Counted from the stretch's first letter, positions 7,849 to 17,566 are shown. The stretch: DNA of 64,000 nucleotides from Brevundimonas sp. Leaf363 (GCF_001424025.1 NZ_LMPZ01000002.1:914550-978549); one strand, 5' to 3'. Numbers and translations: made by a program. Notes: generated from the letters alone by a model not told the origin.

Positions 7849-9207
7849 TCAGGGGACGAGGTCGAGCAGGTTCGCGCCAACCGCAGCGGCGAAGTCGGAG
7901 CCGCCTTCGCTGTTGAAGTGCAAATCGTCCTTCCAGCGCCCCTCGGCGTTGCCGACAGACCAGACGGGGAAGTCGTCGTGCGCGTTGTAGAAGGGCAGGT
8001 CTTCGGCCTGCGTGTAGGCCCACATCGCGTCGCGATAGGTGTCCTGCGGCTGGTAGGCCAAGGCGTTGGATTGCGCCGGCGCCACGATGATCGGCGGCAC
8101 GGCCAGACAAGACCGGATCGCCTTCAGCCCCTCGATGGTCTTCGATGGCGGCGACCAGACGAGCGTCGTGGGCAGGCCGCGATAGTCGTTGGTCGAGATG
8201 ATCAGCATGGCCGCATCCAGACCGATGTCCGCTGCGATGGCGGTCATGGCGTTCTTCGCGGTCGTCGTCAGGACGGTCCAGTCGTAACCCGTCAGGCCGG
8301 AGTTTCCGAACTTGATGAGCTCGGCGCCCGACTTGGCGGTGATCGTGGCGTACACGCCAAGGATCTTGATCGTCCCGGCGGACCAGGCCAGCGACAGGGT
8401 ATGCGCCGTCTCGGTCAGGCCTGCGGTGATGGTCAGGATGCCGAGGCCGCCGGACCCGTCCGTCGCCACGGTGTTCACCGCGCCGCCGTCGACCTGCCAG
8501 GTGAAGGTGCCGGTCTTCTCATAATAGACGCGGAACTCGGTCGCGATGCAGTTGGCCCAGGTCACGCTCGCGGTGGCCGAAGCGGAAAGGCTATGACCAT
8601 CGATGCCGCACAGGCCGGCCGGCGGCTGGTCGGCCGACAGGTCGAAGGTGGACCATGCGCCCGACTTGGCGAAGGTCACGCCGTTCAAGGGTGGGCTGTC
8701 GGTCGTCGCGTTGACGCTTAGCCAGCCTTCGCCGCCCTTGCCGAACTCGTCGTACAGCTTGTTCCCGAGCGCCTGTGGGATGGCCAGGTTGTCACCCCAG
8801 CTGTCGCCGCCCACGCCCAGCTTCAGCTTGACGACGGAGCCGGTCCCCGCGTCCAGACGCCGTTCCAGCTTGCCCTTCTGCGCCCGCCACTTCCGCAGCG
8901 CGCGGCGGTTGGCGAAGATCGGCAGACCCGACGACATCTTGGCCAGCTTGGCCTGCATCTCGGCGCGCTGGACGTGCGCGGGCTTCTCGCCTGGGCGTAT
9001 CATGTCCAGCATCTGGCCGCCGGCCGTCTGGACGAACGACCCGCCGTAAGAGTTGGAGACCTCGAGCACCTGGCCAATCAGCGCGTAGATCGCGTCGATC
9101 TGGGCTTTCGTCTCCAAGGATTGAGCGTAGATCGCCGCGACCACGCTCGCGCCGTCAATGCGGACGACGATCTGGCCGTTGACGACGGAAACGACAGCGT
9201 CAGCCAT
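7849..9207 (-). CDS. SGNH/GDSL hydrolase tail protein (first of two)
   Basis: This 452-aa protein has the SGNH blocks GGDSWGDN (Ser ~136), STNDY in place of GxND, and DDLH (Asp 427, His 430). The N-terminal ~120 residues contain a helical linker. Phage tail SGNH enzymes remove acyl groups from surface polysaccharide during adsorption. It shares order and a jelly-roll insert (FTWQVDGGAVNTV) with the next gene, so the two are paralogues. The start codon overlaps the upstream stop by one base. Confidence 0.8.
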   Translation of the reverse strand: MADAVVSVVNGQIVVRIDGASVVAAIYAQSLETKAQIDAIYALIGQVLEVSNSYGGSFVQTAGGQMLDMIRPGEKPAHVQRAEMQAKLAKMSSGLPIFANRRALRKWRAQKGKLERRLDAGTGSVVKLKLGVGGDSWGDNLAIPQALGNKLYDEFGKGGEGWLSVNATTDSPPLNGVTFAKSGAWSTFDLSADQPPAGLCGIDGHSLSASATASVTWANCIATEFRVYYEKTGTFTWQVDGGAVNTVATDGSGGLGILTITAGLTETAHTLSLAWSAGTIKILGVYATITAKSGAELIKFGNSGLTGYDWTVLTTTAKNAMTAIAADIGLDAAMLIISTNDYRGLPTTLVWSPPSKTIEGLKAIRSCLAVPPIIVAPAQSNALAYQPQDTYRDAMWAYTQAEDLPFYNAHDDFPVWSVGNAEGRWKDDLHFNSEGGSDFAAAVGANLLDLVP

Positions 9208-10676
9208 TAGCGAGCATCCAGCAGATAGGTTTTCAGCTTGCCGATGCCGTCGAGCGCGCCCTTCGCATTCGGGTGCTCGAAGTCGGTGAAGTTGCCGGCG
9301 TCGTTTTCGACGGCCCAGGTGTCCCAGAGCCGGAGCCAGCTGAACTTCTCGATCCCGATGGACGCGACGGTCGTGTCCATCGCCGTGTCGTAGGCGCTGA
9401 GCGGATTGACCGGGGTGCCGTTGGTGTCAGGCGGCAGGATGAACAAGTAGCTGGCGCCCGAGTTGAGGTTGCGCAGCGTGCCGACGAACGTCGCGATCTC
9501 CGATGCGAAGGTCGAGGGCGGGGAGTCGGGCCGCTGGTAATCGTTCGTGCCCAGGATGATGATGATCAGCTTGGGCGCCAGCAGCGACATGCAGTCGCCG
9601 GCGGGGTCCGCATACTTGATCAGGTCGCTGGCCTGCAGGCTCGAGTTGCCGGCCTTCAGGAACTCGATGCCGGGGCCGTCACGGGTCGAGTAGACCCCCA
9701 GCAGGACGACGTTGCCGCCGGTGCTGACCGAGGTGTCGACCTCCAGGGTGTGGGCTGCCAGGGGGAGGGGGCCGATGTCCACGAACGTGGTGCCGGGGGA
9801 GCCGGTCGGGGTAACGGTCGTCCAGGCGCCGCCATCGACCCGCCACTGGAACTTGCCCGTCTGCCCACGGTCGTAGAACAGCTTCAGGCGCGTGGCGATC
9901 GTGCCCTCGACCTTGAACGATCCGCCGGTGCCGGATCGCACGATGTAATGGCCATCGATGCCGGCCTTATAGGTCGCGGCCGTGTTGTCCGAGGCGTCCC
10001 AGAGGGTGAAGCCGGGGCGGGTGACGGTGACGCCGGTCGGCTCTGTGATGCCCCTGACGTTAATCCAGCCGTCGCCCGCGATGGTGAGACCGTCGTCGGC
10101 GTACAGCTGGCGGAAGGCGTCCCAGATCTTCGTTTGCTCGGCATAGCTGTCGCCCAGGATCGCGACCGTGACCTTGCCGGAAGGCGAACTGGCCTGCAGC
10201 GCGGCGATGGCGTTCTGGAAGGCACCGAGGGTCAGGCCCGACGTGAAGGTGTTTGAGGGGATGATGTTCTGCGTCGCGCCGGGCTCGATGATGAAGCTGC
10301 CCTGTAGCCAACGGTGCTTCGGATAGGCGGGCGCCTTCGTGACGTGCATGTCCCAGCAGAGCGCGACGGACTGGCCGACCTTCACCCCGGAGTCGGGGAA
10401 GGGCAGCAGGTCTTCTAGGGTCCGCTCGTTGATGCGGATCGTCACCGTGGACGTGACCCGGCCCGCCACTGTCGCCACGCTGACCGACAGACCTTGCGCC
10501 GGCGCGACACTGTTCTGCAGCGTCAGCACAGCCGAAGGCGCGTCGCGGTAGGGCCGCACCTGCATCACCAGCGCGGCGCCGGTGAAGTCCAGGTCTTCGA
10601 AAGCGATGGTCGCCACGAAACCCTCCCAGCGCAGAGCCGTGAGGTCGAGCGTGCCCGTACCGATGCCAGGGATCAT
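9207..10676 (-). CDS. SGNH/GDSL hydrolase tail protein (second of two)
   Basis: In this 489-aa protein, SGNH block I is ILGDSYAE (Ser ~177), block III is LGTNDYQ and block V is DFEH (Asp 465, His 468). An N-terminal ~130-residue beta domain precedes the hydrolase. A beta insert with FQWRVDGGAWTTV matches the insert of the neighbouring paralogue. The probable role is to deacylate capsule or O-antigen for host access. Confidence 0.8.
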   Translation of the reverse strand: MIPGIGTGTLDLTALRWEGFVATIAFEDLDFTGAALVMQVRPYRDAPSAVLTLQNSVAPAQGLSVSVATVAGRVTSTVTIRINERTLEDLLPFPDSGVKVGQSVALCWDMHVTKAPAYPKHRWLQGSFIIEPGATQNIIPSNTFTSGLTLGAFQNAIAALQASSPSGKVTVAILGDSYAEQTKIWDAFRQLYADDGLTIAGDGWINVRGITEPTGVTVTRPGFTLWDASDNTAATYKAGIDGHYIVRSGTGGSFKVEGTIATRLKLFYDRGQTGKFQWRVDGGAWTTVTPTGSPGTTFVDIGPLPLAAHTLEVDTSVSTGGNVVLLGVYSTRDGPGIEFLKAGNSSLQASDLIKYADPAGDCMSLLAPKLIIIILGTNDYQRPDSPPSTFASEIATFVGTLRNLNSGASYLFILPPDTNGTPVNPLSAYDTAMDTTVASIGIEKFSWLRLWDTWAVENDAGNFTDFEHPNAKGALDGIGKLKTYLLDAR

Positions 10677-10705
10677 CGGGCCTCCAGTTCAGATTGAGGG
10701 GGTCG

Positions 10706-11245
10706 TCAGACTTCGATGACGGTGATGCGGACGGTCGCCCCGACCAGCAGCGACAGAACGCCGGTGACGAGCGCCGCCTGCTTGGCCTGGATCTTCACGC
10801 CGGTTGCGGTGCGAGACCCGGCGACCTCTTCCACCGACACCGGACCGCCAGTCACAGGCGCGTTGCCGGTCGGGATGACGATGGGTGGATTGGCGAAGGC
10901 CGGCGTCGCGTTGAAACTGAAGGTCGCGACGCCTTGCGCGTTCGTGACGGCCTGCAGCTCCATCACCCGCTTGATGGCGTTGAAGTTGAAGCCGTCCGCC
11001 TTGGCCGAGGCCAGCGAGCCCGAGGCCGTCAGGTAGCCGGTCGCGGGTTTCGCACCCGCGCCGCCCGACCAGTCGTAGAGCTCGATCAGCGTGCGCGCGC
11101 TGTCCTGCACACCCCGGAACATCGGGGTCCAGCCTGACGCGCCGGTGTCGCCCTTGGGGCCCGGGTCGTCCTGCTGAAGGATCGGCACGACCGACCCGTC
11201 CGCCATCCGGCTCGCGCCGCCGTTCACAACCACCTTCGGGCTCAT
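10706..11245 (-). CDS. Tail protein with short collagen-like segment
   Basis: This 179-aa protein has a short G-x-y run (GPKGDTGASG, residues ~29-38) like the collagen-like linkers of phage tail fibres. The C-terminal part is beta-rich (GVATFSFNATPAF...). The start overlaps the stop of the tail tip gene by 4 nt. It probably attaches to the tail tip. Confidence 0.7.
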   Translation of the reverse strand: MSPKVVVNGGASRMADGSVVPILQQDDPGPKGDTGASGWTPMFRGVQDSARTLIELYDWSGGAGAKPATGYLTASGSLASAKADGFNFNAIKRVMELQAVTNAQGVATFSFNATPAFANPPIVIPTGNAPVTGGPVSVEEVAGSRTATGVKIQAKQAALVTGVLSLLVGATVRITVIEV

Positions 11246-13116
11246 ACGGTCACCCCCGTCTGCACCCAGGCCGATTGCGCCCCCGTGTCAGAGACGGCCC
11301 GCGCCCAATACCGGATCACCCCCGACCCCGGCGTGTCGGTCACCGTGAAGGTCTGGCTTGGGGCGCCCATGATCGGCGGGACCAGGTTCGTCCCCGGCAT
11401 GGTCGTCGAGTTCACCGACCGGCGGACCTCGATGTAGTCGAACGACAGGTCGGACGGCGCGCGCACCGTCAGGGTGACTGTGCCGCTCGACACCGTGGGC
11501 GTGTAGATGGCAGGCGCGTTGATGAAGGCCGAGGGCGGGGCCGTCGATCCCGGCACAGGGCTTGTCACCCCCACCTGCGCCATCGCGGCGTCGTGCTTGG
11601 CGTCCGTTTCTTCGCGGAACGTGATCCGGACGACCGCGGTCATCGGGTCAAAGTTGCGCTGCAGGCACTTCGCCTTGACCCCGTCGAGCTGGAAGCCCGG
11701 AGCGTCGAAGGTGAAGCAGTCGCCGGGCTTGATCCGGCGCATATAAGCCTTCAGGGGGACAGTTCCGGACAGGCGCTCGCGACGGTCGGCCAAGTCGTAA
11801 TAGATCAGCTGGGCGGCTTGGTTCTTATCGGGGACGTAGGGATAGTCGCCTCGCGTGGGACGCTCGGATCCCCGATCCTGCGTCACCCAGGCGGCGTTGC
11901 CGATGGGATCGATCGGTGTGAGATCGCCCCAGGTATGCGCGCCCGAGAGGAAGTAGGCGGTCCCTGAGTTCTTTCGGTCTAGACGCGACGGCCCCAGCGA
12001 GAGCTCAACCTCGCCAGCCGTATCGGCCGGCGTGATCGTCAGCAGGCTCGCTTGTTCGGCGCCTCGCGAGACGCAGCTGATCTTGCCTGCGACCCGGGAC
12101 CGATACGCCCCGGCGGCCTGCAGCGCCTGGTCGAGCACCGTGCTCTCGTCCATCGAAGAGTCGGGGACGCCGGCCATCTTCCAGCCGTTCGCGTCCGCGA
12201 CGTTCGCGGCATAGACGAAGGCCCCGACATCGATCCCGTCCAGGCTGGACCCGATGCCGCCCACGAGGGAGGACTGATAGGGCACGCCGTACAGGCCGCC
12301 GCCGCTGTCGCCCTCCCATCGACCAATCGACCAGTTGAGGCCGTAGATCGCACCGTTGCTCATCAGAACCCAGGTCGCCGGGTTGTTGAGCCGGCATGTG
12401 CCGGCACCACCCGGCCAGGTGCTATCTATCCGGGGATCCCACCCTCGGAGACCGTCTAGGATGATGAGCGGCTTCTCTTCGTTGCCCTCGAACTCGCTGA
12501 GCTTGGAGTTCTCCGACAGCGTCAGCATGTAGGCCGCCGCGCCGCTCATCTTGTAGGCGGATGTCCAGTCCGGGATCGTGGCCCCGCTGGTCAGGCCGCT
12601 AGGAGAGGTGAGCGCCGTCTCGGGCTGGGTGCCGAGGGTCGTCTGAAGCCACATCCAGCCGCTGTGCGGCCCGTTGGTTGCCTTCTCGTCCGACCCGAAG
12701 GTGGTGACGACGTCGTTGAACGCCGTGCTGACGATGCCTTGGATCGGGCCAGAGCGCGCCAGGGTCGCGACGATGGACTGGTACTGGTTATTCGGGCCGT
12801 ACGCGACGCGGTAGTTGATCTTGCCGGCCATGCCGACGCGGCCGGCGGGGAAGGGGAGCGGGGTGTCGTTGCTGGCGACCCAGTCCGTGGGCTGGCGACC
12901 CTGGCCGGTCGCCATGCCCGACATCGTCGATCCGACAAGGTTCAGCGCGAGGCCGGCCGTGACATACTGGCCCGCCGTGATGCCGAAGGCCGCAGTCCCG
13001 AAGGCCCCCGTCAGACCGCCGCCGGCGAGAGTCGGGATCAGAGAGGCGCCGGCAGTCGCCAGGGCCAGACCGCCGATGACGATGGCCGTTCCAACCGTGG
13101 CCAGCGCCTTTCCCAT
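11242..13116 (-). CDS. Tail tip / host specificity protein (gpJ-like)
   Basis: This 624-aa protein has a Gly/Ala-rich hydrophobic N-terminus (residues 1-75), a middle beta region and a C-terminal fibronectin-III-like segment (TVTLTVRAPSDLSFDYIEVRR). It follows the tail assembly genes in the order seen in lambda (L-K-I-J) and is probably the tail hub/tip. The match to gpJ is by position and domain plan. Confidence 0.7.
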   Translation of the reverse strand: MGKALATVGTAIVIGGLALATAGASLIPTLAGGGLTGAFGTAAFGITAGQYVTAGLALNLVGSTMSGMATGQGRQPTDWVASNDTPLPFPAGRVGMAGKINYRVAYGPNNQYQSIVATLARSGPIQGIVSTAFNDVVTTFGSDEKATNGPHSGWMWLQTTLGTQPETALTSPSGLTSGATIPDWTSAYKMSGAAAYMLTLSENSKLSEFEGNEEKPLIILDGLRGWDPRIDSTWPGGAGTCRLNNPATWVLMSNGAIYGLNWSIGRWEGDSGGGLYGVPYQSSLVGGIGSSLDGIDVGAFVYAANVADANGWKMAGVPDSSMDESTVLDQALQAAGAYRSRVAGKISCVSRGAEQASLLTITPADTAGEVELSLGPSRLDRKNSGTAYFLSGAHTWGDLTPIDPIGNAAWVTQDRGSERPTRGDYPYVPDKNQAAQLIYYDLADRRERLSGTVPLKAYMRRIKPGDCFTFDAPGFQLDGVKAKCLQRNFDPMTAVVRITFREETDAKHDAAMAQVGVTSPVPGSTAPPSAFINAPAIYTPTVSSGTVTLTVRAPSDLSFDYIEVRRSVNSTTMPGTNLVPPIMGAPSQTFTVTDTPGSGVIRYWARAVSDTGAQSAWVQTGVTV

Positions 13117-13535
13117 CAGAGCGTCCTCCAGGCAGCGACAAAGGCGTGGGGCTGCATGATCACCGCGCCCTTCTCGCCTTCGAGGAAGCCGATCACCCGG
13201 CCATTGCCGACCGCCACCGCGAGGGCGCCCAGAGGATGCTCAGTTGGGAGCGCCATCAGGTCGCCGGGTAGGGTCATGGCAGGCGCAATCCGCTGTAGGC
13301 CGACACCGTCGAGCGCCTCGACAAGCGAGTTGAAGCCCAACCGCTTGAGCGCCTTCAGACCCCCGATCTCCGTCGAGTAGGCCGGGAGCTTGCCTTGCCC
13401 CACCCGGCGGCCGAGGTGGTGCAGGCAGTGCTTGGCCAATTGGACGCAGTCGGCTTTGCCCGGCTCGTAAGCGCGCCCCCGGAAGCGATCGATGCAAGCT
13501 TGGGCTGCTAGAGCCCGCTTCCTCATCGGGGTCAT
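13116..13535 (-). CDS. DUF6950/NlpC-P60-like tail assembly protein
   Basis: This 139-aa protein has DCVQLAKH near residues 28-36, where NlpC/P60-type peptidases carry the catalytic Cys, and a later LAVAVGNGRVIGF where the His strand would lie. The canonical His is not obvious, so activity is uncertain. The position before the tail tip gene matches gpK-like tail assembly peptidases. The start overlaps the previous stop. Confidence 0.65.
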   Translation of the reverse strand: MTPMRKRALAAQACIDRFRGRAYEPGKADCVQLAKHCLHHLGRRVGQGKLPAYSTEIGGLKALKRLGFNSLVEALDGVGLQRIAPAMTLPGDLMALPTEHPLGALAVAVGNGRVIGFLEGEKGAVIMQPHAFVAAWRTL

Positions 13536-14110
13536 GAGATGGCGTTGTTTGGCGCCGTGGTGCGCCAGTAGATTTTCTTGGTCAGCCCATCCACATGCGA
13601 CAGACCGAGCTCACCCGGCCAGACTGATTGGTGGAAGGAGTTGGTCAGGCGGCGCTCATCATTTGCCTCGAGCATCCTCGCCTCTTCGGTGATCAGGTCG
13701 TAGGACAACTCGCCGCCGGTGCCTGATAGCCGGGGCTCATCCAGCTCGGCCCGGAGCAGCAGATCGGGCTCCCCGACGAGGCGGCCGGTTTCGAAGTCGA
13801 CCGCCCCAAAATGGATAAGCACCTCGGCGCCCTGGACCTCTGGTGCGACGAGGTCTGCGAACGCGTCGTCTGACGACGGCATGAGCGAGAGGGTGCAGCT
13901 CGTCACCTCGGCGTCCACGCCGTCCGAGATTTCACCGACCTCTGAGACCGTCCCCCAAGCCGTCAGCGCCCGGTAGACCTCGCCGCCCCATCTGACGAAG
14001 CCGCCATCCGTCCAGCGGATCGTCGTCGAGCCGTCGAGCTTGATGGTGACTAGGATGACCGTGAAGGGCGCCTTGGACGCCAGTTCGGCGATCAGGTCCG
14101 CGTCCATCAC
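13532..14110 (-). CDS. Minor tail protein
   Basis: This 192-aa beta-rich protein (LDGSTTIRWTDGGFVRW, ELSYDLITEEARML) lies between tape measure and tail tip genes, where lambda gpM and gpL tail tip components lie. Overlaps of 4 nt on both sides place it in a coupled series. The family is not firmly recognised. Confidence 0.65.
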   Translation of the reverse strand: MMDADLIAELASKAPFTVILVTIKLDGSTTIRWTDGGFVRWGGEVYRALTAWGTVSEVGEISDGVDAEVTSCTLSLMPSSDDAFADLVAPEVQGAEVLIHFGAVDFETGRLVGEPDLLLRAELDEPRLSGTGGELSYDLITEEARMLEANDERRLTNSFHQSVWPGELGLSHVDGLTKKIYWRTTAPNNAIS

Positions 14111-14694
14111 TCGCGCTCTTTGATCGTGAAGCCCGGCGCGATCAGGTGATTGCCGTCGATGGCCCAGCAGCCCTCGTCAGGCGTGCAGAACCCCTCCATT
14201 TCGGGCTGTCCCAGCAGGACGGCGTCGTTGTCCGCCGGAGGAACGCGGAGCATGGTCCGCAGCGGCAGGGCCAGCACGCCTGTCGGGCTTGCGATGGCGT
14301 CCGACCGGGCGCGGTAGCAGTAGCGCTGACCCGCTGTGATGATCGTCAGCCACTGGTTCTTGCGGACGGCATAGCTCGGCGTCACGCCGTCCATGACGAT
14401 ATTGGCGCCTGCCTGGCCGCCGCCCCGAACTCTGGGCAGGCCGGGCGTGCCCGTGTCGAGACCGGGTTGAGGGATGGCGAAGATGCAGGTCTCGGCCTCG
14501 TCATCGATGTCCGCCCACTCGTAGGCGTCGTCGATCTCCATCGGCTCCAACTTGACCTTCAGCTGGTAGCGCGAGCCCATCCGGTTACGGCGTTGCTCGG
14601 GACCGCCGAAAGCAGGGACCAAGGCATTCCGGGCGGTGATCAGCGTCGGCTCGATGGAGACGCCTTCGAACACTGTCGGCAGGACCAGCGTCAC
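14107..14694 (-). CDS. Minor tail protein
   Basis: This 195-aa protein follows the tape measure gene with a 4-nt overlap. It contains an RYCYRARSD segment and paired cysteines near the C-terminus (FCTPDEGCW). It is assigned by position to the distal tail complex. Confidence 0.6.
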   Translation of the reverse strand: MTLVLPTVFEGVSIEPTLITARNALVPAFGGPEQRRNRMGSRYQLKVKLEPMEIDDAYEWADIDDEAETCIFAIPQPGLDTGTPGLPRVRGGGQAGANIVMDGVTPSYAVRKNQWLTIITAGQRYCYRARSDAIASPTGVLALPLRTMLRVPPADNDAVLLGQPEMEGFCTPDEGCWAIDGNHLIAPGFTIKERE

Positions 14695-16793
14695 GCGCGG
14701 CGGCCCGTCTTCAATGTGCGGGCAGCGCGGCGGCTCTGATCAACCGGGACCGTGCTGCGCGAGACGGTAACGCTGCCCTCATAGGCGGCGGCCGACATTG
14801 GCGTGGCAACGTCACTGGCTGTTCTCATCACGTAGGCGTTCAAGCCATCGCGGTCGGCCGTGACCATGACCTCGACGGGCTCGCGACGACGGGCGGCTTC
14901 CTGTTGGGCTTGATAGCCCTGCGACGCCGTTCGGATGCCCGTCGTGGCCGATCCGCCTGGCATGTTGTCGTTGCTGGCGTAAGAGGCGGACCCGCCGCCG
15001 CTGCTCCCCCGCAGGCCCAGACTGGCCAGCACCGCGACCATCGCAGCGACTAATGGAAAGGCGAACGGGCCGAGAGCTGCGAACATCTTGGCCGCGCCCT
15101 CAACCATGTAGGAAGCCCCGCGCGCCAACGATCCGGCAACAGCAGAGGCGGTCTCTGTCTGGCCAGTCGTCATAGCCATCAGCATCCCAGCCAACTGCTG
15201 CGCGCGATATACCTGCTCGATGGCCAGCAAGACGCGGTAGCCGTCCGAACCTTCCTCGAAGAAGCCCCGAGCCGCAGCGGCCATGTCGCCGTAGTTTTGC
15301 ATCTGCGCCTGGGCGCGCTCGCGGTCAGCCTGGACCGAAGAGAGCCGGTGCTCCTTCTGTGCGAGGTCAATGTCAGCGAGGCGAGCCTCATAGCTGGTCA
15401 TCGTGGTCAGGAGGTCGCCAAGCGCTCGGCCGGGCTCGCCGAAAGCCGACGAAAGACCCCGCGCCATGTCGTCTGCCAGGCCGTTGATCAGCCTCATCTC
15501 GTCAGCCAGCAGCTTGAGCGGGTCGATGAGTTCCGGCAGTCGGTAATCGAGCGGCCGCAGGTTGGGCACGTCGAAATCCGTAAGGCGCTGGGTCGCCAGC
15601 GCGTCGGGCCTGTCGCGACCGCCGCGGGTTGCGCGCGCATCGCCGGCAGCAGCCCGGTTCCGAGCCCGAGCGGTTGCTTCGGTGTTGGCCATCCATCTCT
15701 CATAGGCCGCAGTCAGGCCCGCCAGCGTTTGGTCAAAGGCGGTGATGTACTCGCTGCCCGCCCGCCCGATGAGGTTAGCCGCGGCGCCGGCGAATGGGTT
15801 GCCGATGCCTGAGAAGCGCACCTCGTCGACGTAGCCGATCGAGCCGGCCAGGCTGAACGCCGGGTTCACGGCGGCAAGTCCCTTGGCTCCGGCAATCAGA
15901 CGATTGATGCCGGCGATGCCGGCGTTGACCATGCCTTCCACCGCACGAATGGTGATGTTGGCTGCCGAGATCGCGGCATCGCCGAGGACTGCCGGTATGG
16001 CGCGCCAGTTGTTCCGAATGACGTTGTAGGTGCCGATGAATGCTGCACCGATGGCGCCAGCGGCGTTGATCGCGACCTTGCCGGCCAGGTCCAGAAACTC
16101 GTTCCAGCGCTCTCCGACCCAGTCCAATTGCTCGCCGAAGGTTTCGACAAACATCTCTTTGATCGTGGTCCCCAGGGCCTTGAAAGCGTCGCCGGCCGTG
16201 GCGGTCGAGGACACGCCCTCTTCCTTGAGGCGCTCCATCTGCTCCCGCGTGAGCCCCATGCCGTCCGTCACGTCACCGATGTCCGAAGAGAGGGATCGCG
16301 TCGCCAGGCCCCAAGCGCCGGCAACGACCGCAGCGCCTGCAGCAAGGGCGGCGATAATGGGCAGGAGCGGGGCAAGGGCGGTCCAAACGACCGCGCCGGT
16401 GGCGATCATCGCGGCGCGGATGCCGGTACCGGCCCGGATTGCCGCAGTCTGGAAGATGTCGAAGAGCTGAGGCCCCTGCATGATTGCGATCATCAGCGGG
16501 TTGGTGCCCATCGCGGCCTGGACGAACACGTCGGACATCTGGCGGCTGAAGTTCAGGCCCTCCTGGGCCGTGAGGCCCATGCCGCGTTGCACCGAGGCGA
16601 GCGCCCGCTGCTGCTGCATGATGCCGGCGTTCATGGCCTGAAGCGGACCTGAGGTGCCGCGTGCAGCAGCCGCTAGGCCGTCGACGCTCGCCTCGGCCCG
16701 GTCCGCCGATGCCGACAGTCCGTCCAGGCGGTCCTCAGCGAGCTCGGCCTGCTGGCTTTCGACAACAACGGCAAGTCGGGCGATGTCGGTCAT
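14691..16793 (-). CDS. Tail tape measure protein
   Basis: This 700-aa protein has an N-terminal coiled coil (residues 8-45, SQQAELAEDRLDGLSASADRA), hydrophobic segments near 130-165, and a long Ala-rich helical C-terminal half. This is typical of tape measure proteins that set tail length and form a channel for DNA entry. It lies immediately after the frameshifted tail chaperone, the standard order. Confidence 0.85.
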   Translation of the reverse strand: MTDIARLAVVVESQQAELAEDRLDGLSASADRAEASVDGLAAAARGTSGPLQAMNAGIMQQQRALASVQRGMGLTAQEGLNFSRQMSDVFVQAAMGTNPLMIAIMQGPQLFDIFQTAAIRAGTGIRAAMIATGAVVWTALAPLLPIIAALAAGAAVVAGAWGLATRSLSSDIGDVTDGMGLTREQMERLKEEGVSSTATAGDAFKALGTTIKEMFVETFGEQLDWVGERWNEFLDLAGKVAINAAGAIGAAFIGTYNVIRNNWRAIPAVLGDAAISAANITIRAVEGMVNAGIAGINRLIAGAKGLAAVNPAFSLAGSIGYVDEVRFSGIGNPFAGAAANLIGRAGSEYITAFDQTLAGLTAAYERWMANTEATARARNRAAAGDARATRGGRDRPDALATQRLTDFDVPNLRPLDYRLPELIDPLKLLADEMRLINGLADDMARGLSSAFGEPGRALGDLLTTMTSYEARLADIDLAQKEHRLSSVQADRERAQAQMQNYGDMAAAARGFFEEGSDGYRVLLAIEQVYRAQQLAGMLMAMTTGQTETASAVAGSLARGASYMVEGAAKMFAALGPFAFPLVAAMVAVLASLGLRGSSGGGSASYASNDNMPGGSATTGIRTASQGYQAQQEAARRREPVEVMVTADRDGLNAYVMRTASDVATPMSAAAYEGSVTVSRSTVPVDQSRRAARTLKTGRRA

Positions 16794-16805
16794 GCGATCG
16801 CACCT

Positions 16806-17180
16806 CTATCGCTTCGCCCGGTCGGCTGCGGCGCGCTCGCGCAGCATCTGAACAAGGGAGGCCTTCTGTTCGCTTGGGTCTGGGACGCCGGAAGCGATGC
16901 GGATGAACTGCTGGTCGAGGCGCCGGATCAGCGCGACGTCTGCGGCAGACAAGTCAGAGAGGGTGGTGCGTCTGAAGGCTTCAATCTCAAAAAACGAGAT
17001 GGGCGCCGGGATAGGGACGCCACCGTTCACGCCGACGATCACCTGCGTGGTGCGGGTCTCGGACAGGCGACTAAAGCACTCCCAGACGAAGGCTAGGTCC
17101 TCGGGGAAGGCGGGCAGTGCTCGATCGCCGCGCTGAACAGCCCCCGCGAAAGCTGTTAGCTCTCCGCAGAGGCCTTCGTA
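16806..17180 (-). CDS. Tail assembly chaperone, -1 frame extension (gpT-like)
   Basis: A continuous frame runs from at least 17190 to the stop at 16806 without a good start until a GTG at 17042. It reads naturally from the TTTT run onward (YEGLCGELTAFAGAV). It is one base behind the frame of the upstream chaperone gene and overlaps its last codons. This is the layout of lambda G/GT: a small share of ribosomes slip back one base to make a fused protein. The post-slip part would be 124 aa. The exact slip site is inferred as TTT at 17180-17183. Confidence 0.7.
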   Translation of the reverse strand, partial: YEGLCGELTAFAGAVQRGDRALPAFPEDLAFVWECFSRLSETRTTQVIVGVNGGVPIPAPISFFEIEAFRRTTLSDLSAADVALIRRLDQQFIRIASGVPDPSEQKASLVQMLRERAAADRAKR

Positions 17181-17566
17181 AAACGGGCGCGGTCGAAGAT
17201 GAACGCTCGGGCTTGGTCGCGCACCCAGGCATGGCCGTAGAGGGTCCGCGCGGCGTCATCCGAGAAGGCCGTCTCGTCTTCCCCAAGGCCAATGCCGTCC
17301 CAGCCGACAGACGCCGCCACCAGATAGTCGATATCCGCCTTCTGGCCTTGCTCGACAGTCATCGTGACCGGCCCCCTGGCACGCATGTGCCGGTTGCCGC
17401 GAGCGTTCATAATGCGGGTCAGCTTGTCGCTGTCCTGGCCCAGCAGCGTAATCGTCACCGGGGTTTCGCCATCCACCTTGAAGAGCGGCACGCCATCCGG
17501 CCCGTGCAAGTGCATCGCGACGCCGGCGTTCGCCTGGTCTGTCACGTCGAGACTGAGAAGATCCAT
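17156..17566 (-). CDS. Tail assembly chaperone (gpG-like)
   Basis: This 136-aa acidic protein (MDLLSLDVTDQANAG) lies between the tail tube and tape measure genes, where tail assembly chaperones always lie. They coat the tape measure protein before the tube polymerises. The stop is TAA at 17156-17158. A -1 frame extension continues to 16806. An AAGGAC-type ribosome site precedes ATG 17566. Confidence 0.8.
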   Translation of the reverse strand: MDLLSLDVTDQANAGVAMHLHGPDGVPLFKVDGETPVTITLLGQDSDKLTRIMNARGNRHMRARGPVTMTVEQGQKADIDYLVAASVGWDGIGLGEDETAFSDDAARTLYGHAWVRDQARAFIFDRARFTKASAES

